Part shown: positions 1-12,755 of the stretch, piece after piece | Layout: each line of letters begins with the position of its first letter | Position numbering within the stretch: the stretch's first letter is position 1 | DNA from: Rhodospirillales bacterium | GTDB lineage: Bacteria > Pseudomonadota > Alphaproteobacteria > Acetobacterales > Acetobacteraceae | Assembly: GCA_947460455.1 (NCBI GenBank) | Contig: CANHKG010000009.1 | Span: forward strand, 1-47,121 | DNA length: 47,121 nt | Reading direction: 5' to 3' | Notes under the pieces: model-generated | Seen by the model: the letters and a program-made list of their open reading frames with translations, nothing else | What the model was told of the DNA's origin: nothing | Databases searched by the model: none | Translations under genes and position numbers: made by a program

Positions 1-308
1 ATCACCGCCCAGGCGATCATGGCCAGGGCGAAGGTGAGCATCGGCGCCATCAGGAACAGGGCGCGGTTGGCGCCCGTGGGGATGATCGTTTCCTTCATGA
101 TCATCTTGATGGCGTCGGCGAAGGGCTGCAGCAGGCCGAAGGGGCCCACCACGTTGGGGCCGCGGCGCAGCTGGATGGCGGCCATGATCTTGCGTTCGGC
201 CAGCGTCATCATCGCCACGGCCACCAGCAGCGGGCCCAGGATCAGCAGCGCCTTGAGCACCGTCAGGATCAGGATGCCGAACGGGTTCGTCGTGAAGAAC
301 TCAACCAT
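1..308 (-). CDS. nuoH: NADH-quinone oxidoreductase subunit H (partial, N-terminal part)
   Basis: Membrane subunit of respiratory complex I that joins the quinone-binding site to the proton-pumping arm. Only the first 102 residues lie in the window; the gene continues past position 1. The ATG at 308 follows the nuoG stop by 6 nt. A hydrophobic first membrane segment covers about residues 10-36. It is followed by the family-typical [15 protein letters not shown] stretch (from residue 38) and by [11 protein letters not shown], part of the conserved cytoplasmic loop near the quinone chamber. It is the last visible gene of the nuo operon; nuoI and the remaining genes would be expected just outside the window. 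Confidence 0.96.
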   Translation of the reverse strand, partial: MVEFFTTNPFGILILTVLKALLILGPLLVAVAMMTLAERKIMAAIQLRRGPNVVGPFGLLQPFADAIKMIMKETIIPTGANRALFLMAPMLTFALAMIAWAV

Positions 309-314
309 CGGGGC

Positions 315-2378
315 CTACTCCGCCGCCGCGGCGCGGGCGGGGGTGGCGAAGGTCTCGGTGCATTCGGCCATGGTGGGGCTCGCACGGCTGATCGGGTCGG
401 TCTGGTAGTAGTTGGGCACGGGAGACACGAACGGCGCCGCCGCCACGGCCGAGGCATCGCCGGCGGGGCCGGTGAGGTCGGTGCAGCCGAAGCGCGGCAG
501 GATGTCCACACGGGCAAACACGGGGTTGGTCTGCTCCAGCCGCGCGCGCAGCGCCTCAATGCTGTCGTAGGGCAGGGTCTTGCCGGCGACGGCCGAGAAA
601 GCGCGGATGATCGCCCAGTCCGGCCTGGCCTCGCCAGGCGGATACACGGCGAGCTGGCCGCGCTGCACCCGGCCTTCGGTGTTCACGTAGGTGCCGTTCT
701 TCTCGGTATAGGCAGCCCCCGGCAGGATCACGTCTGCTCGGGCCGCACCGCGGTCGCCATGGTGGCCCTGATAGACCACGAAGGTGTTGGCGCCGATCTT
801 CGCGGTGTCGAGCTCATCCGCGCCCAGCAGCCACAGCACGTCCACGCCGCCGCCCAGCATGGCGGAAAGGCCCTTACCGCCCTTGCCCGGCAGGAAGCCA
901 AGATCAAGGCCGCCAACGCGCGAGGCCGCATGATGCAGCACGTTGAAGCCGTGCCACTCCGGCGTCAGCATGTGGCTGCCCGCGGCCAGCGCCCAGCAAG
1001 CGGCCAGGATCGCCGCGCCATCCGGCCGCGCCAGCGCACCGGCACCCAGGATCAGCATCGGCTTCTTGGCATTCTTCAGCACCCCAGCGAAGGGGTGGCT
1101 GCCGTCGCGCAGCCCGGCCAGCAGCGCGGGCGCATTGCCCAGCATCTGCGCGGGATAGGTCAGGTCCAGCTCGGGCCCGATCGCCGCCACGGTGAGGCCA
1201 CCGGCCAGCCAGCGCTTGCGGATGCGCGCGTTCACCAGCGGCGCCTCGGTGCGCGGGTTGGTGCCCACCAGCAGGATGGCGTCCGCCTCCTCGATGCCCG
1301 CGATCGAGGTGTTGAAGGTATAGAAGTCGCGGCGGGACACATCGGTGTCCGCCCCGTCCTGCCGGCAATCGAGGTTCTGCGAGCCCAGCGCGCTCATCAG
1401 ATCCTTCAGCGCCAGCATGCTCTCGGCATCGGCCAGGTTGCCGGCAATGGCACCGATCTTGTCGCCCGCCACGCCCTGCACCCGCGCGGCGATGGCGGCG
1501 AAGGCCTCGGTCCAGCTGGCCTTCGCCATGCGGCCGTCGCGCTTCACCCAGCAGCTATCGAGGCGGCGGCGCTTCAGCCCATCGACGGCGAAGCGGGACT
1601 TGTCGGCCAGCCACTCCTCGTTCACGTCCTCATTGAGGCGCGGCAGCACGCGCAGCACCTCGGGCCCGCGCGCATCCACGCGGATGGAGGCACCGACGGC
1701 ATCCAGCACGTCCACGCTGTCGGTCTTGTTCAGCTCCCACGGCCTCGCAACGAACGCATACGGCTTGGAGGTGAGCGCACCCACCGGACAGATATCGATC
1801 AGGTTGCCGGAGAGCTCGGAGGACAGGGCCTTTTCCACATAGGTGCCCACTTCCATCGTCTCGCCGCGCGCCGTGGCGCCGAGTTCGGGCACGCCGGCGA
1901 TCTCGGCGGAGAAGCGGATGCAACGCGTGCAGTGGATGCAGCGCGTCATCACCGTCTTCACCAGCGGGCCGAGGTTCTTGTCCTTCACGGCGCGCTTGTG
2001 CTCGTCGTAGCGCGAGGTGTCGCGGCCGTAGCCGACGGCCTGGTCCTGCAGGTCGCACTCGCCGCCCTGGTCGCAGATCGGGCAATCCAGCGGGTGGTTG
2101 ATGAGCAGGAACTCCATCACCCCCTGGCGCGCCTTCACCACCATCGGCGTGTCGGTGTGCACCACCATGCCCTCGGCGACCGGATAGGCGCAGGAGGCGA
2201 AGGGCTTGGGCGGCGCCTTCTCGATCTCCACCAGGCACATGCGGCAATTGCCGGCAACCGACAGGCGCTCGTGGTAGCAGAAGCGCGGCACTTCCTTGCC
2301 GGCGGCCTCGCAGGCCTGCAGCACGTTGGAGCCGGGCGGGACATCGACATCGATGCCGTCGACGGTGACTTTCACCAT
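315..2378 (-). CDS. nuoG: NADH-quinone oxidoreductase subunit G, iron-sulfur protein
   Basis: Peripheral-arm subunit of complex I that carries electrons from NuoF/NuoE towards the quinone. 687 residues, the usual alphaproteobacterial length. The N-terminal ferredoxin-like domain has C34, C45, C48 and C63 for the [2Fe-2S] cluster. H95, C99, C102 and C108 (HPLDCPICDQGGEC) fit the His-ligated [4Fe-4S] cluster. C147, C150, C153 and C197 fit the next [4Fe-4S] cluster. The rest is a molybdopterin-oxidoreductase-like fold, which in this family has no catalytic role. The start lies 6 nt after the nuoF stop, so the two are probably translated from one message. Confidence 0.98.
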   Translation of the reverse strand: MVKVTVDGIDVDVPPGSNVLQACEAAGKEVPRFCYHERLSVAGNCRMCLVEIEKAPPKPFASCAYPVAEGMVVHTDTPMVVKARQGVMEFLLINHPLDCPICDQGGECDLQDQAVGYGRDTSRYDEHKRAVKDKNLGPLVKTVMTRCIHCTRCIRFSAEIAGVPELGATARGETMEVGTYVEKALSSELSGNLIDICPVGALTSKPYAFVARPWELNKTDSVDVLDAVGASIRVDARGPEVLRVLPRLNEDVNEEWLADKSRFAVDGLKRRRLDSCWVKRDGRMAKASWTEAFAAIAARVQGVAGDKIGAIAGNLADAESMLALKDLMSALGSQNLDCRQDGADTDVSRRDFYTFNTSIAGIEEADAILLVGTNPRTEAPLVNARIRKRWLAGGLTVAAIGPELDLTYPAQMLGNAPALLAGLRDGSHPFAGVLKNAKKPMLILGAGALARPDGAAILAACWALAAGSHMLTPEWHGFNVLHHAASRVGGLDLGFLPGKGGKGLSAMLGGGVDVLWLLGADELDTAKIGANTFVVYQGHHGDRGAARADVILPGAAYTEKNGTYVNTEGRVQRGQLAVYPPGEARPDWAIIRAFSAVAGKTLPYDSIEALRARLEQTNPVFARVDILPRFGCTDLTGPAGDASAVAAAPFVSPVPNYYQTDPISRASPTMAECTETFATPARAAAAE

Positions 2379-2384
2379 GATGGC

Positions 2385-3680
<1,296 letters not shown>

Positions 3681-3683
3681 CGG

Positions 3684-4322
3684 CTACTGCGCCTTCGCGA
3701 AAGAGAGAGTGGTCAGCGTGATCGGCCCGCCGTCCGGCGCCGAGGTCTGCCGCCCGGACATGGAGCCCGGCTTCGGGATCTCGCCGCGCCGCAATGCCTC
3801 GATCAGCGCCTTTGTCTTCTCGGCGTCCATGTCTTCGTAGAAATCGTCGTTCACCTGCAGGATCGGGGCGTTCACGCAGGCACCGAGGCATTCCACCTCG
3901 GTCATGGAGAACAGGCCATCGGCGCTGACCTCCTTCCAGCCCTTGAGCCCGGTCGCCGAGCGGGAGGCGGCCACCACGTCATCGGATCCGCGCAGCCAGC
4001 ACGGGGTGGTGGTGCACAGCTGCAGGTGGAACTTGCCCACCGGGGCCGTGTTGAACATCAGGTAGAAGGTGCACACCTCGTACACGCGGATCGGCGCGAT
4101 TTCGAGGATGCGGGCGATCTCGTCCATCGCCTTCACCGGCACCCAAGCACTGTTGGTCTGGCGCCCCATCTGCCGTTGGGCGATCCACAGCAGCGGCAGC
4201 ACGCCACTGGCCTGTTTCCCGGCCGGGTATTTCGCGATGGTGGTCGCGATCTCGGCCTCGCTCTCCGCGTCGAAGGCGAAGCTCTCGGGCTGTTCGAAGG
4301 CGGCGGTCGCTGTTTCGGCCAT
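3684..4322 (-). CDS. nuoE: NADH-quinone oxidoreductase subunit E, [2Fe-2S] protein
   Basis: The 24-kDa thioredoxin-like subunit that pairs with NuoF in the NADH dehydrogenase module. 212 residues from the ATG at 4322 (MAETATAAFEQ). The open frame extends further upstream, but that stretch lies inside nuoD in another frame and is not NuoE-like. The [2Fe-2S] ligands are visible as CTTTPC and ECLGAC. The core shows the family pattern VYEVCTFYLMFN followed by GKFHLQLCTTTPC. The start is 5 nt beyond the nuoD stop. The C-terminal tail after the second cysteine pair is somewhat extended, as in other alphaproteobacteria. Confidence 0.97.
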   Translation of the reverse strand: MAETATAAFEQPESFAFDAESEAEIATTIAKYPAGKQASGVLPLLWIAQRQMGRQTNSAWVPVKAMDEIARILEIAPIRVYEVCTFYLMFNTAPVGKFHLQLCTTTPCWLRGSDDVVAASRSATGLKGWKEVSADGLFSMTEVECLGACVNAPILQVNDDFYEDMDAEKTKALIEALRRGEIPKPGSMSGRQTSAPDGGPITLTTLSFAKAQ

Positions 4323-4327
4323 CTGGA

Positions 4328-5548
4328 TTACCTGTCGATCTCGCCGAACACGATGTCGAGCGACCCGATGATCGCGACCGCGTCGGCCAGCATGTGCCGC
4401 TTGGAAAGGAATTCCGTCGCCTGCAGGTGCGCGAATCCGGTCGGGCGGATCTTGCAGCGATACGGGCGGTTGGTGCCGTCGGCCACCAGATACACGCCAA
4501 ACTCGCCCTTGGGCGACTCCACGGCGGTGTAGGTGGCGCCGGCGGGCACGTGGAACCCCTCGGTGAACAGCTTGAAGTGGTGGATCAGCGCTTCCATCGA
4601 ACGCTTCATCTCGGCGCGCGACGGCGGCGTGATCTTGTTGTCCGCCACCTTCACCGGGCCGGGCTTCATCCGGTCCAGGCACTGGCGCACGATCTTGGCG
4701 CTCTCGCGCATCTCGGCCACGCGGACCAGATAGCGGTCGTAGCAATCGCCGTTGCGGCCCACCGGCACCATGAAGTCCAGCTGGTCGTACATCTCATAGG
4801 GCTGCGACCGGCGCAGATCCCATGGCACGCCACTGGCGCGCAGGCAGGGGCCGGAGAAGCCCCAGGCCAGCGCATTCTCCGGGCTCATCACACCGATATC
4901 CACGGTGCGCTGCTTCCAGATGCGATTGCCGGTCAGCAGGCCTTCCAGGTCGTCGATGAACTTCGGGAAGCCTTCCAGCCACTCGCCGATACGCTCTTCC
5001 AGCCCCGCCGGCAGGTCCTTGGCCACGCCGCCGGTGCGGAAGTAGTTGGCGTGCAGCCGCGCGCCGGAGGCCGCCTCGTAGAACTCCATCAGCTTCTCGC
5101 GCTCTTCGAAGCCCCAGAGCGCCGGCGTGATGGCGCCGACATCAAGCGCGTAGGTGGTGAGGTTCAGCAGGTGGTTCAGGATGCGGGTGATCTCGCTGAA
5201 CAGCGTGCGAATCCACTTCGCCCGCTCCGGCGCCTCGATGCCCAGCAGCTTCTCGGTGGCCAGGGCGAAGGCGTGCTCCTGGCTCATCGGGCTCACGTAG
5301 TCCAGGCGGTCGAAATACGGCATCGCCTGGATGTAGCTCTTGTATTCGATGAGCTTTTCCGTGCCGCGGTGCAGCAGGCCGATATGCGGGTCGGCGCGTT
5401 CGACGACCTCGCCGTCCATCTCCAGGATCAGGCGCAGCACGCCATGGGCCGCGGGATGCTGCGGGCCGAAATTGATCGCGTGGCTGTCGATCTCAACCGT
5501 GCGCTTGCCGCCCTCGGCGGGTTCCTCGGTGGTCGTGCTGAGGCTCAT
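4328..5548 (-). CDS. nuoD: NADH-quinone oxidoreductase subunit D (49-kDa type)
   Basis: Hydrogenase-derived subunit that with NuoB forms the quinone reduction site. 406 residues. Near the N-terminus is the conserved [21 protein letters not shown] (about residues 27-47; first 20: [20 protein letters not shown]), followed by [11 protein letters not shown] with the histidine and arginine typical of the family. Separate nuoC and nuoD genes, rather than a fused nuoCD, fit an alphaproteobacterium. The ATG overlaps the nuoC stop (ATGA), which suggests translational coupling. Confidence 0.98.
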   Translation of the reverse strand: MSLSTTTEEPAEGGKRTVEIDSHAINFGPQHPAAHGVLRLILEMDGEVVERADPHIGLLHRGTEKLIEYKSYIQAMPYFDRLDYVSPMSQEHAFALATEKLLGIEAPERAKWIRTLFSEITRILNHLLNLTTYALDVGAITPALWGFEEREKLMEFYEAASGARLHANYFRTGGVAKDLPAGLEERIGEWLEGFPKFIDDLEGLLTGNRIWKQRTVDIGVMSPENALAWGFSGPCLRASGVPWDLRRSQPYEMYDQLDFMVPVGRNGDCYDRYLVRVAEMRESAKIVRQCLDRMKPGPVKVADNKITPPSRAEMKRSMEALIHHFKLFTEGFHVPAGATYTAVESPKGEFGVYLVADGTNRPYRCKIRPTGFAHLQATEFLSKRHMLADAVAIIGSLDIVFGEIDR

Positions 5549-6201
5549 GGCGCGCCTCCCTGCTTGCGCGGCGGCACCTTCTCGTCACCGGGCAGCGTGG
5601 TCATGGCTTCCCAGGGCGAGAGGAAGTCGAAGTTGCGGAAATCCTGCGTCAGCCGCACCGGCTCGTACACCACCTGGCCGCGCTCGGGGTCGTAGCGGAC
5701 CTCCACGTAGCCGGTCAGCGGGAAGTCCTTGCGCAGCGGATGCCCCTCGAAGCCGTAGTCGGTCAGGATGCGGCGCAAATCGGGCTGGCCCGAGAACACG
5801 ATGCCATAAAGGTCCCAGGCCTCGCGTTCCCACCAGGTCGCCACCGGCCAGATCGTATGCACGGAGGGCACCGGCGCAGATTCGTCGGTGGTGACGATCA
5901 CCCGGATGCGCTGGTTCAGCGAGACGGAGAGCAAGTTGTAGACCACGTCGAATCGCTCAACGCGCTGCGGCCAGTCCACGCCGCAAATATCCATCAACTG
6001 CTCGAAGGCGCAGTCCTCGTGGTCGCGCAGCGCGGTCATCAGCGCGGGCACCGAGTCGCGATGGGCGCGCACCACCACTTCGCCATTCTCGATGGCGGTC
6101 GAAATCACGCCCGGCAGGCCGGCCACGCTGGCGGCCAGAACCTCGTGCGGTGTGGGCGGGGCGACAGGCGCCACCTCGCCAGCCTGATTCTCGTCAGCCA
6201 C
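5545..6201 (-). CDS. nuoC: NADH-quinone oxidoreductase subunit C (30-kDa type)
   Basis: Peripheral-arm subunit of complex I that packs against NuoD. The chosen start is the GTG at 6201, giving 218 residues. The upstream part of the frame lies within nuoB and is low-complexity Arg/Cys, not NuoC-like. The GTG sits inside the last codons of nuoB, an 8-nt overlap. The family signature is visible as [19 protein letters not shown], then [20 protein letters not shown]. The C-terminus ends four bases into nuoD. The N-terminal 25 residues (Ala/Pro/Val-rich) are variable in the family. Confidence 0.95.
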   Translation of the reverse strand: MADENQAGEVAPVAPPTPHEVLAASVAGLPGVISTAIENGEVVVRAHRDSVPALMTALRDHEDCAFEQLMDICGVDWPQRVERFDVVYNLLSVSLNQRIRVIVTTDESAPVPSVHTIWPVATWWEREAWDLYGIVFSGQPDLRRILTDYGFEGHPLRKDFPLTGYVEVRYDPERGQVVYEPVRLTQDFRNFDFLSPWEAMTTLPGDEKVPPRKQGGAP

Positions 6202-6742
6202 GAAGGATGGTCCCCGTGCGGTTGATCTTCTTCTGCAACTGCATGATCCCGTACACCAGCGCCTCCGCCGTCGGCGGGCAGCCAGGCACGTACACGTCCA
6301 CCGGCACCACGCGGTCGCAGCCGCGCACCACCGAGTAGGAATAGTGGTAATAGCCGCCGCCATTGGCGCAGCTGCCCATGCTGATCACCCAGCGCGGCTC
6401 CGGCATCTGGTCGTAGACCTTGCGCAGGGCCGGGGCCATCTTGTTGGTCAGCGTGCCGGCCACGATCATCACGTCGCTCTGGCGCGGCGAGGCGCGCGGA
6501 ATCACGCCCATGCGGTCCAGGTCGTAGCGCGGCATGTAGGCGTGGATCATCTCCACCGCGCAGCAGGCCAGGCCGAAGGTCATCGGCCACAGGCTGCCGG
6601 TGCGCGCCCAGTTCACGAGCTTGTCGAGGTTGGCCACCACGAAGCCCTTGTCCTCGATTTCGCCGGTGATGCCCTTGATCACCGCGTCCTGCCCGGGCCC
6701 AGGCGGCAGCACGCCGCCGGCTCCGATTTGCGTGACACTCAT
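6194..6742 (-). CDS. nuoB: NADH-quinone oxidoreductase subunit B
   Basis: Carries the last [4Fe-4S] cluster (N2), which hands electrons to quinone. 182 residues from the ATG at 6742 ([10 protein letters not shown]). A longer start at 6793 would overlap nuoA by 47 bases and lacks a reason; the chosen ATG lies 4 nt after the nuoA stop with GGGAG upstream. Cluster ligands are in GLACCAVEM (adjacent cysteines), [12 protein letters not shown] and [11 protein letters not shown]. Full length for the family. Confidence 0.97.
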   Translation of the reverse strand: MSVTQIGAGGVLPPGPGQDAVIKGITGEIEDKGFVVANLDKLVNWARTGSLWPMTFGLACCAVEMIHAYMPRYDLDRMGVIPRASPRQSDVMIVAGTLTNKMAPALRKVYDQMPEPRWVISMGSCANGGGYYHYSYSVVRGCDRVVPVDVYVPGCPPTAEALVYGIMQLQKKINRTGTILRG

Positions 6743-6746
6743 GTCG

Positions 6747-7112
6747 TCACTCCCAATCGAGCGCACCCTTGCGCCACTCGTAGATGAAGCCAACGGTCAG
6801 CACGCCCAGGAAGGCCAGCATCGACCAGAAGCCGAATACCCCGATGCTCCCGAGCGAGACCGCCCACGGGAACAGGAAGGCCACTTCAAGGTCGAAGATG
6901 ATGAACAGGATGGCCACCAGGTAGAACCGCACGTCGAAGCGCCGGCGCGCATCGTCGAACGCCTCGAACCCGCATTCATAGGCCGACAGCTTTTCGGCAT
7001 AGGGCTTCTGCCGTGCGGCCAGCAGGGAGCCACCCACCATGGCCAGGGCGATCACCGCGGCGATGCCCATGAACACCAGGATAGGGAAGTATTCGAACAG
7101 CACCGGAGACAT
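6747..7112 (-). CDS. nuoA: NADH-quinone oxidoreductase subunit A
   Basis: Small membrane subunit of complex I. 121 residues with three predicted membrane segments (about residues 8-32, 62-85 and 90-112). Between the first two is the conserved loop [20 protein letters not shown], which contains the cysteine that becomes exposed in the deactive form of the enzyme in other species. It is the first gene of the operon. A purine-rich GGGAAAGGG lies upstream of the ATG at 7112, with a loose sigma-70-like promoter about 100 bases upstream of the start codon. Confidence 0.97.
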   Translation of the reverse strand: MSPVLFEYFPILVFMGIAAVIALAMVGGSLLAARQKPYAEKLSAYECGFEAFDDARRRFDVRFYLVAILFIIFDLEVAFLFPWAVSLGSIGVFGFWSMLAFLGVLTVGFIYEWRKGALDWE

Positions 7113-7211
7113 CGCACCCTACCCTTTCCCGCCGGCACGCCACCACGCAGCACCCGGCGGGAAATACCGCGGCGCAGCGCGGCCGGACATTAGCCGCAAC
7201 CGATGCCCACT

Positions 7212-7239
7212 GCCATAGGGCACGCAACGCCAATTTCAA
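7212..7239 (-). promoter_or_regulatory. Putative promoter of the nuo operon
   Basis: On the minus strand TTGAAA (7239-7234) and TATGGC (7217-7212) are 16 bases apart in the otherwise empty 205-base gap between nuoA and tRNA-Asp. The spacing fits a housekeeping promoter and the position fits the first nuo gene. Found by eye only. Confidence 0.35.
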
Positions 7240-7317
7240 TATTCGACCGATGGCGGATATGCCTGCCCGCGCCCCTTTTCAGGACGAAAAATTCACCAAT
7301 GGCAGGGAGGGAATCGC

Positions 7318-7394
<77 letters not shown>

Positions 7395-7519
7395 ATCCAG
7401 CGAGGCCCGGGATTTAGGGGGTGGCCGCGCGCCCGTCAAGCGACTAGGCCAGCCTTTCCGACAAATCTTTCCTGCCATGCAAATGCGTGCGGGATGAGGC
7501 AGGTGGGATGGCCGGGGAA

Positions 7520-7591
7520 TGGGCGGTGACGGGATCGAACCGCCGACCCTCTCGGTGTAAACGAGACGCTCTACCGCTGAGCTAACCGCCC
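7520..7591 (-). tRNA. tRNA-Val (TAC)
   Basis: Minus strand from 7591: acceptor GGGCGGT pairs with ACCGCCC, the D arm is GCTCAGCGGTAGAGC, and the anticodon loop TTTACAC gives anticodon TAC (valine). The T arm contains GGTTCGATCC. The discriminator is A and CCA is not encoded, unlike the neighbouring tRNA-Asp. A 47-nt hairpin ends 3 bases before its 5' end. Confidence 0.96.
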
Positions 7592-7594
7592 CTA

Positions 7595-7641
7595 GAGCAA
7601 CAGCCGATGGAATGGGTCCATTCGATCGGCTTAGGTTGCTC
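7595..7641. repeat. Near-perfect 47-nt hairpin abutting tRNA-Val
   Basis: GAGCAAC (7595-7601) pairs with GTTGCTC (7635-7641), AGCCGAT (7602-7608) with ATCGGCT (7625-7631), and GAATG (7610-7614) with CATTC (7619-7623). Only a 3-base bulge and one G/G mismatch interrupt the stem. It lies between the lon terminator and tRNA-Val. It looks like a dispersed palindromic element or a structured leader; no protein is encoded here. Confidence 0.7.
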
Positions 7642-7653
7642 GCCCAGACAAAG

Positions 7654-7699
7654 GGCTAGAGTGGTGCCAGCCGTCCATCAGGCCGGCACCACGCTAGCC
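7654..7699. repeat. 19-bp inverted repeat forming a second hairpin
   Basis: The arms at 7654-7672 and 7681-7699 are complementary at 17 of 19 positions around the 8-base loop GTCCATCA. It sits 12 bases from the previous hairpin in the space between lon and tRNA-Val. It has no T-run on either side, so it is not a textbook terminator. Confidence 0.65.
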
Positions 7700-7759
7700 G
7701 CAGCAAACTAGGCGCGTGGCGCGCGCTCGGCAACGCCCAACCACCTTCTTTCGCATGCC

Positions 7760-7800
7760 AAAAACGCAACGGCCCGCCCGAGTCGCCCCGGGCGAGCCGT
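7760..7800 (-). terminator. Rho-independent terminator of lon
   Basis: On the minus strand a 12-bp stem (ACGGCTCGCCCG paired with CGGGCGGGCCGT, one mismatch) is followed after a few bases by TTTTT (7764-7760). It starts about 20 bases after the lon stop. Confidence 0.75.
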
Positions 7801-7820
7801 GCCATTCAAACGTGCAGGTC

Positions 7821-10259
<2,439 letters not shown>

Positions 10260-10390
10260 CAAATGACCTCCAAAGGGACAGTCGGTACGCAGACCGCCCC
10301 ATCCATGGGCACGGGCCGCATCCCCCAGCGCGACATCCAAGCGATCCCGCCGAAGCGGTCGGTCAGAGGCTGAACCGGTAGATGGGCAAA

Positions 10391-10419
10391 GATATCGTCA
10401 TGCCCCGCGCATGTCGCAA
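10391..10419 (-). promoter_or_regulatory. Putative lon promoter
   Basis: On the minus strand TTGCGA (10419-10414) and GATATC (10396-10391) are 17 bases apart, about 130 bases before the lon ATG. A heat-shock promoter would be expected for lon, but I do not see a clear CTTGAA/CCCCAT pair, so this is only a candidate. Confidence 0.35.
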
Positions 10420-10511
10420 GAGACCGTGATGCCGACAGTGCTGCCCGGGTTGCCGCACCGCTTGCGCGCCAGTCCCGCCCGTCAAGCGGGCCTTGCCCCC
10501 TTGAAGGTGTA

Positions 10512-11762
10512 TCAGGCGCTTGTTTCGGCTTTCTTACCATACAAATACAAGGGGTTAGCGCGGCTTTCGGCCACTTCCCGGTTGATCACCACCTCTTCCA
10601 CCCCATCCAGGCTGGGCAGGTCGAACATGGTGGACAGCAGGATCTGCTCCATAATGGAGCGCAGGCCGCGCGCACCTGTCTTGCGCTGGATCGCCCGGCG
10701 AGAGACGGAGGAGAGCGCATCGTCGGTGAAGCTCAGCTTCACCCCTTCCATCTCGAACAGCCGGCCGTACTGCTTCACCAGCGCGTTCTTCGGCTTGGTC
10801 AGGATCTCGATCAGCGCCGCCTCGTCGAGGTCTTCCAGCGTTGCCACCACCGGCAGGCGGCCGATGAACTCCGGGATCAACCCGAACTTCAGCAGGTCTT
10901 CCGGCTCCACATCGCGCAGCACCGCGCCCATGCGGCGCTCCTCGGGGGCACGCACCTCGGCGCCATAGCCGATCCCCGCGCCCTTGCCGCGCCCGGAGAT
11001 GATCTTGTCGAGCCCCGAAAAGGCGCCGCCGCAGATGAACAGGATGTTCGTGGTATCCACCTGCAGGAATTCCTGCTGCGGATGCTTGCGCCCGCCCTGC
11101 GGCGGCACGGAGGCCACGGTGCCCTCCATGATCTTCAGCAGCGCCTGCTGCACGCCCTCGCCCGACACGTCGCGCGTGATGGAGGGGTTGTCAGACTTGC
11201 GGCTGATCTTGTCGACCTCGTCGATATAGACGATGCCGCGCTGCGCCCGCTCCACGTTGTAATCGGCAGCCTGCAGCAGCTTGAGGATGATGTTCTCCAC
11301 ATCCTCGCCCACATAGCCGGCCTCGGTCAGCGTGGTCGCGTCCGCCATGGTGAACGGCACGTCGAGAATACGGGCCAGCGTCTGCGCCAGCAGCGTCTTG
11401 CCAGAGCCGGTGGGGCCCAGCAGCAGGATGTTGGACTTCGCGATCTCAACGTCGTTGTTCTTCGCGCCATGCGCCAGGCGCTTGTAATGGTTGTGCACCG
11501 CCACGCTCAGCACGCGCTTGGCGTGGAGCTGCCCGATCACATAATCGTCAAGAACCTTGCAGATTTCCTTGGGCGTCGGCACGCCATCGCGGGATTTCAC
11601 AAGAGTCGTCTTGTGTTCCTCGCGGATGATGTCCATGCACAGCTCAACGCATTCATCACAGATGAATACGGTGGGGCCCGCGATCAGCTTGCGAACCTCG
11701 TGCTGGGACTTGCCGCAGAACGAGCAGTAGAGGGTGTTCTTCGAGTCGCCGGACTTGCTCAT
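10512..11762 (-). CDS. clpX: ATP-dependent Clp protease ATP-binding subunit ClpX
   Basis: Unfoldase that recognises tagged proteins and feeds them to ClpP. 416 residues. The N-terminal zinc domain has C13, C16, C35 and C38. Walker A GPTGSGKT is at 116-123 and Walker B VYIDEVDK around D181/E182. The ClpP-docking loop reads IGY (264-266) where IGF is usual, a conservative change. The C-terminal small domain contains the RGLRSIMEQ segment typical of the family. The gene is 154 bases downstream of clpP, with a hairpin in between. Full length. Confidence 0.98.
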   Translation of the reverse strand: MSKSGDSKNTLYCSFCGKSQHEVRKLIAGPTVFICDECVELCMDIIREEHKTTLVKSRDGVPTPKEICKVLDDYVIGQLHAKRVLSVAVHNHYKRLAHGAKNNDVEIAKSNILLLGPTGSGKTLLAQTLARILDVPFTMADATTLTEAGYVGEDVENIILKLLQAADYNVERAQRGIVYIDEVDKISRKSDNPSITRDVSGEGVQQALLKIMEGTVASVPPQGGRKHPQQEFLQVDTTNILFICGGAFSGLDKIISGRGKGAGIGYGAEVRAPEERRMGAVLRDVEPEDLLKFGLIPEFIGRLPVVATLEDLDEAALIEILTKPKNALVKQYGRLFEMEGVKLSFTDDALSSVSRRAIQRKTGARGLRSIMEQILLSTMFDLPSLDGVEEVVINREVAESRANPLYLYGKKAETSA

Positions 11763-11883
11763 ACGCCCTCCTGTCCCGCAGCGGCGGGAACGATCGGCCT
11801 CAAGTCTAGACCCCGGCCGGAAGCGGGGGCAAGAACCCGCCCGCCGGAACCAAAGGGACCACGTTCAACGTAATGCACACAGC

Positions 11884-11904
11884 GTGCCGGGAAAGCCCCG
11901 GCAC
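11884..11904 (-). terminator. Hairpin between clpP and clpX
   Basis: A perfect 8-bp stem (GTGCCGGG/CCCGGCAC) with a 5-base loop lies 12 bases after the clpP stop. There is no T-run, so it may be a weak terminator, an attenuator or an mRNA-stabilising stem. Confidence 0.4.
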
Positions 11905-11916
11905 CGATGCCCGCGA

Positions 11917-12561
11917 TCAGGACCGCGCATCCGGATCAACCGGCGGCGGGCGGTTCTCAACCACCTCGTCCACCAGCCCGAACTCACGCGCCTCAACGGC
12001 CGACATGTACGTGTCACGCTCCAGCTTGCGCTCGATTGCCTCGATCGGCTGGCCGGTGTGGCGCACATAGATGCCGTTCAGCAGCGCGCGGGTCTTGAGG
12101 ATCTCGCGCGCCTGGATCTCGATATCCGTCGCCTGGCCCTGCGCACCGCCGGAAGGCTGATGCACCATGATGCGCGAATACGGCAGCGCGAAACGCTTGC
12201 CCTTCGCACCCGCCGTCAGCAGCAGGCTGCCCATGGAGGCGGCCTGGCCGATGCACACGGTGGAAACCGGGCTGCGGATGTATTGCATCGTGTCGTAGAT
12301 CGCGAGCCCGGCCGAAACCACGCCGCCCGGCGAGTTGATGTAGAACGAGATCTCCTTCGCCGGATTCTCGCTCTCCAGGAACAGCAACTGGGCGCAGATC
12401 AGCGACGCCACGCCGTCGTAAACCGGCCCGGTCAGAAAGATGATCCGCTCCTTCAGCAGGCGCGAATAAATGTCGAAGGCCCGCTCGCCACGCGCCGTCT
12501 GCTCGACGACCATGGGAACCAAGGCGTTGTTGTAGACGTCTACGGGATCACGATCCCACAT
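11917..12561 (-). CDS. clpP: ATP-dependent Clp protease proteolytic subunit ClpP
   Basis: Serine protease that forms the barrel capped by ClpX or ClpA. 214 residues from the ATG at 12561 (MWDRDPVDV), which has GGAAGG upstream; a GTG 30 bases earlier is possible but lacks a better ribosome site. The catalytic triad is S109 (GQAASMGS), H134 (MVHQPSGG) and D183 (ERDTYMSA). The short N-terminal propeptide region ends in the conserved [20 protein letters not shown]. It lies between tig and clpX. Confidence 0.97.
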   Translation of the reverse strand: MWDRDPVDVYNNALVPMVVEQTARGERAFDIYSRLLKERIIFLTGPVYDGVASLICAQLLFLESENPAKEISFYINSPGGVVSAGLAIYDTMQYIRSPVSTVCIGQAASMGSLLLTAGAKGKRFALPYSRIMVHQPSGGAQGQATDIEIQAREILKTRALLNGIYVRHTGQPIEAIERKLERDTYMSAVEAREFGLVDEVVENRPPPVDPDARS

Positions 12562-12662
12562 GTTCTCGAACCTTCCGATGCTGCCGACCACCCATCAACG
12601 GTGAACGCGCCGGCTGACACAACCACGATAACGGCCGCACGTTAAGTAGGCACGAACGCCCC

Positions 12663-12686
12663 GCCCCGAAAGGGCGAAGCCGGGGC
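12663..12686 (-). terminator. GC-rich hairpin downstream of tig
   Basis: GCCCCG and CGGGGC pair around a 12-base loop, about 70 bases after the tig stop and about 100 bases before the clpP start. There is no T-run; it is a possible factor-assisted terminator. Confidence 0.3.
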
Positions 12687-12755
12687 CGATGCATGTCGGG
12701 GCAGGGCGGCGCTGCGTGCGCGGCTGCCGCCCTTGCGCGCCCCCTGCCCGGCTGA

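Noticed and set aside
6743-6793. Upstream start for nuoB
   Set aside because: It would overlap nuoA by 47 bases and adds residues not seen in the family; the ATG at 6742 has a good ribosome site.
10260-10511. Possible small gene between clpX and lon
   Set aside because: Short frames only, without a ribosome site or family pattern.
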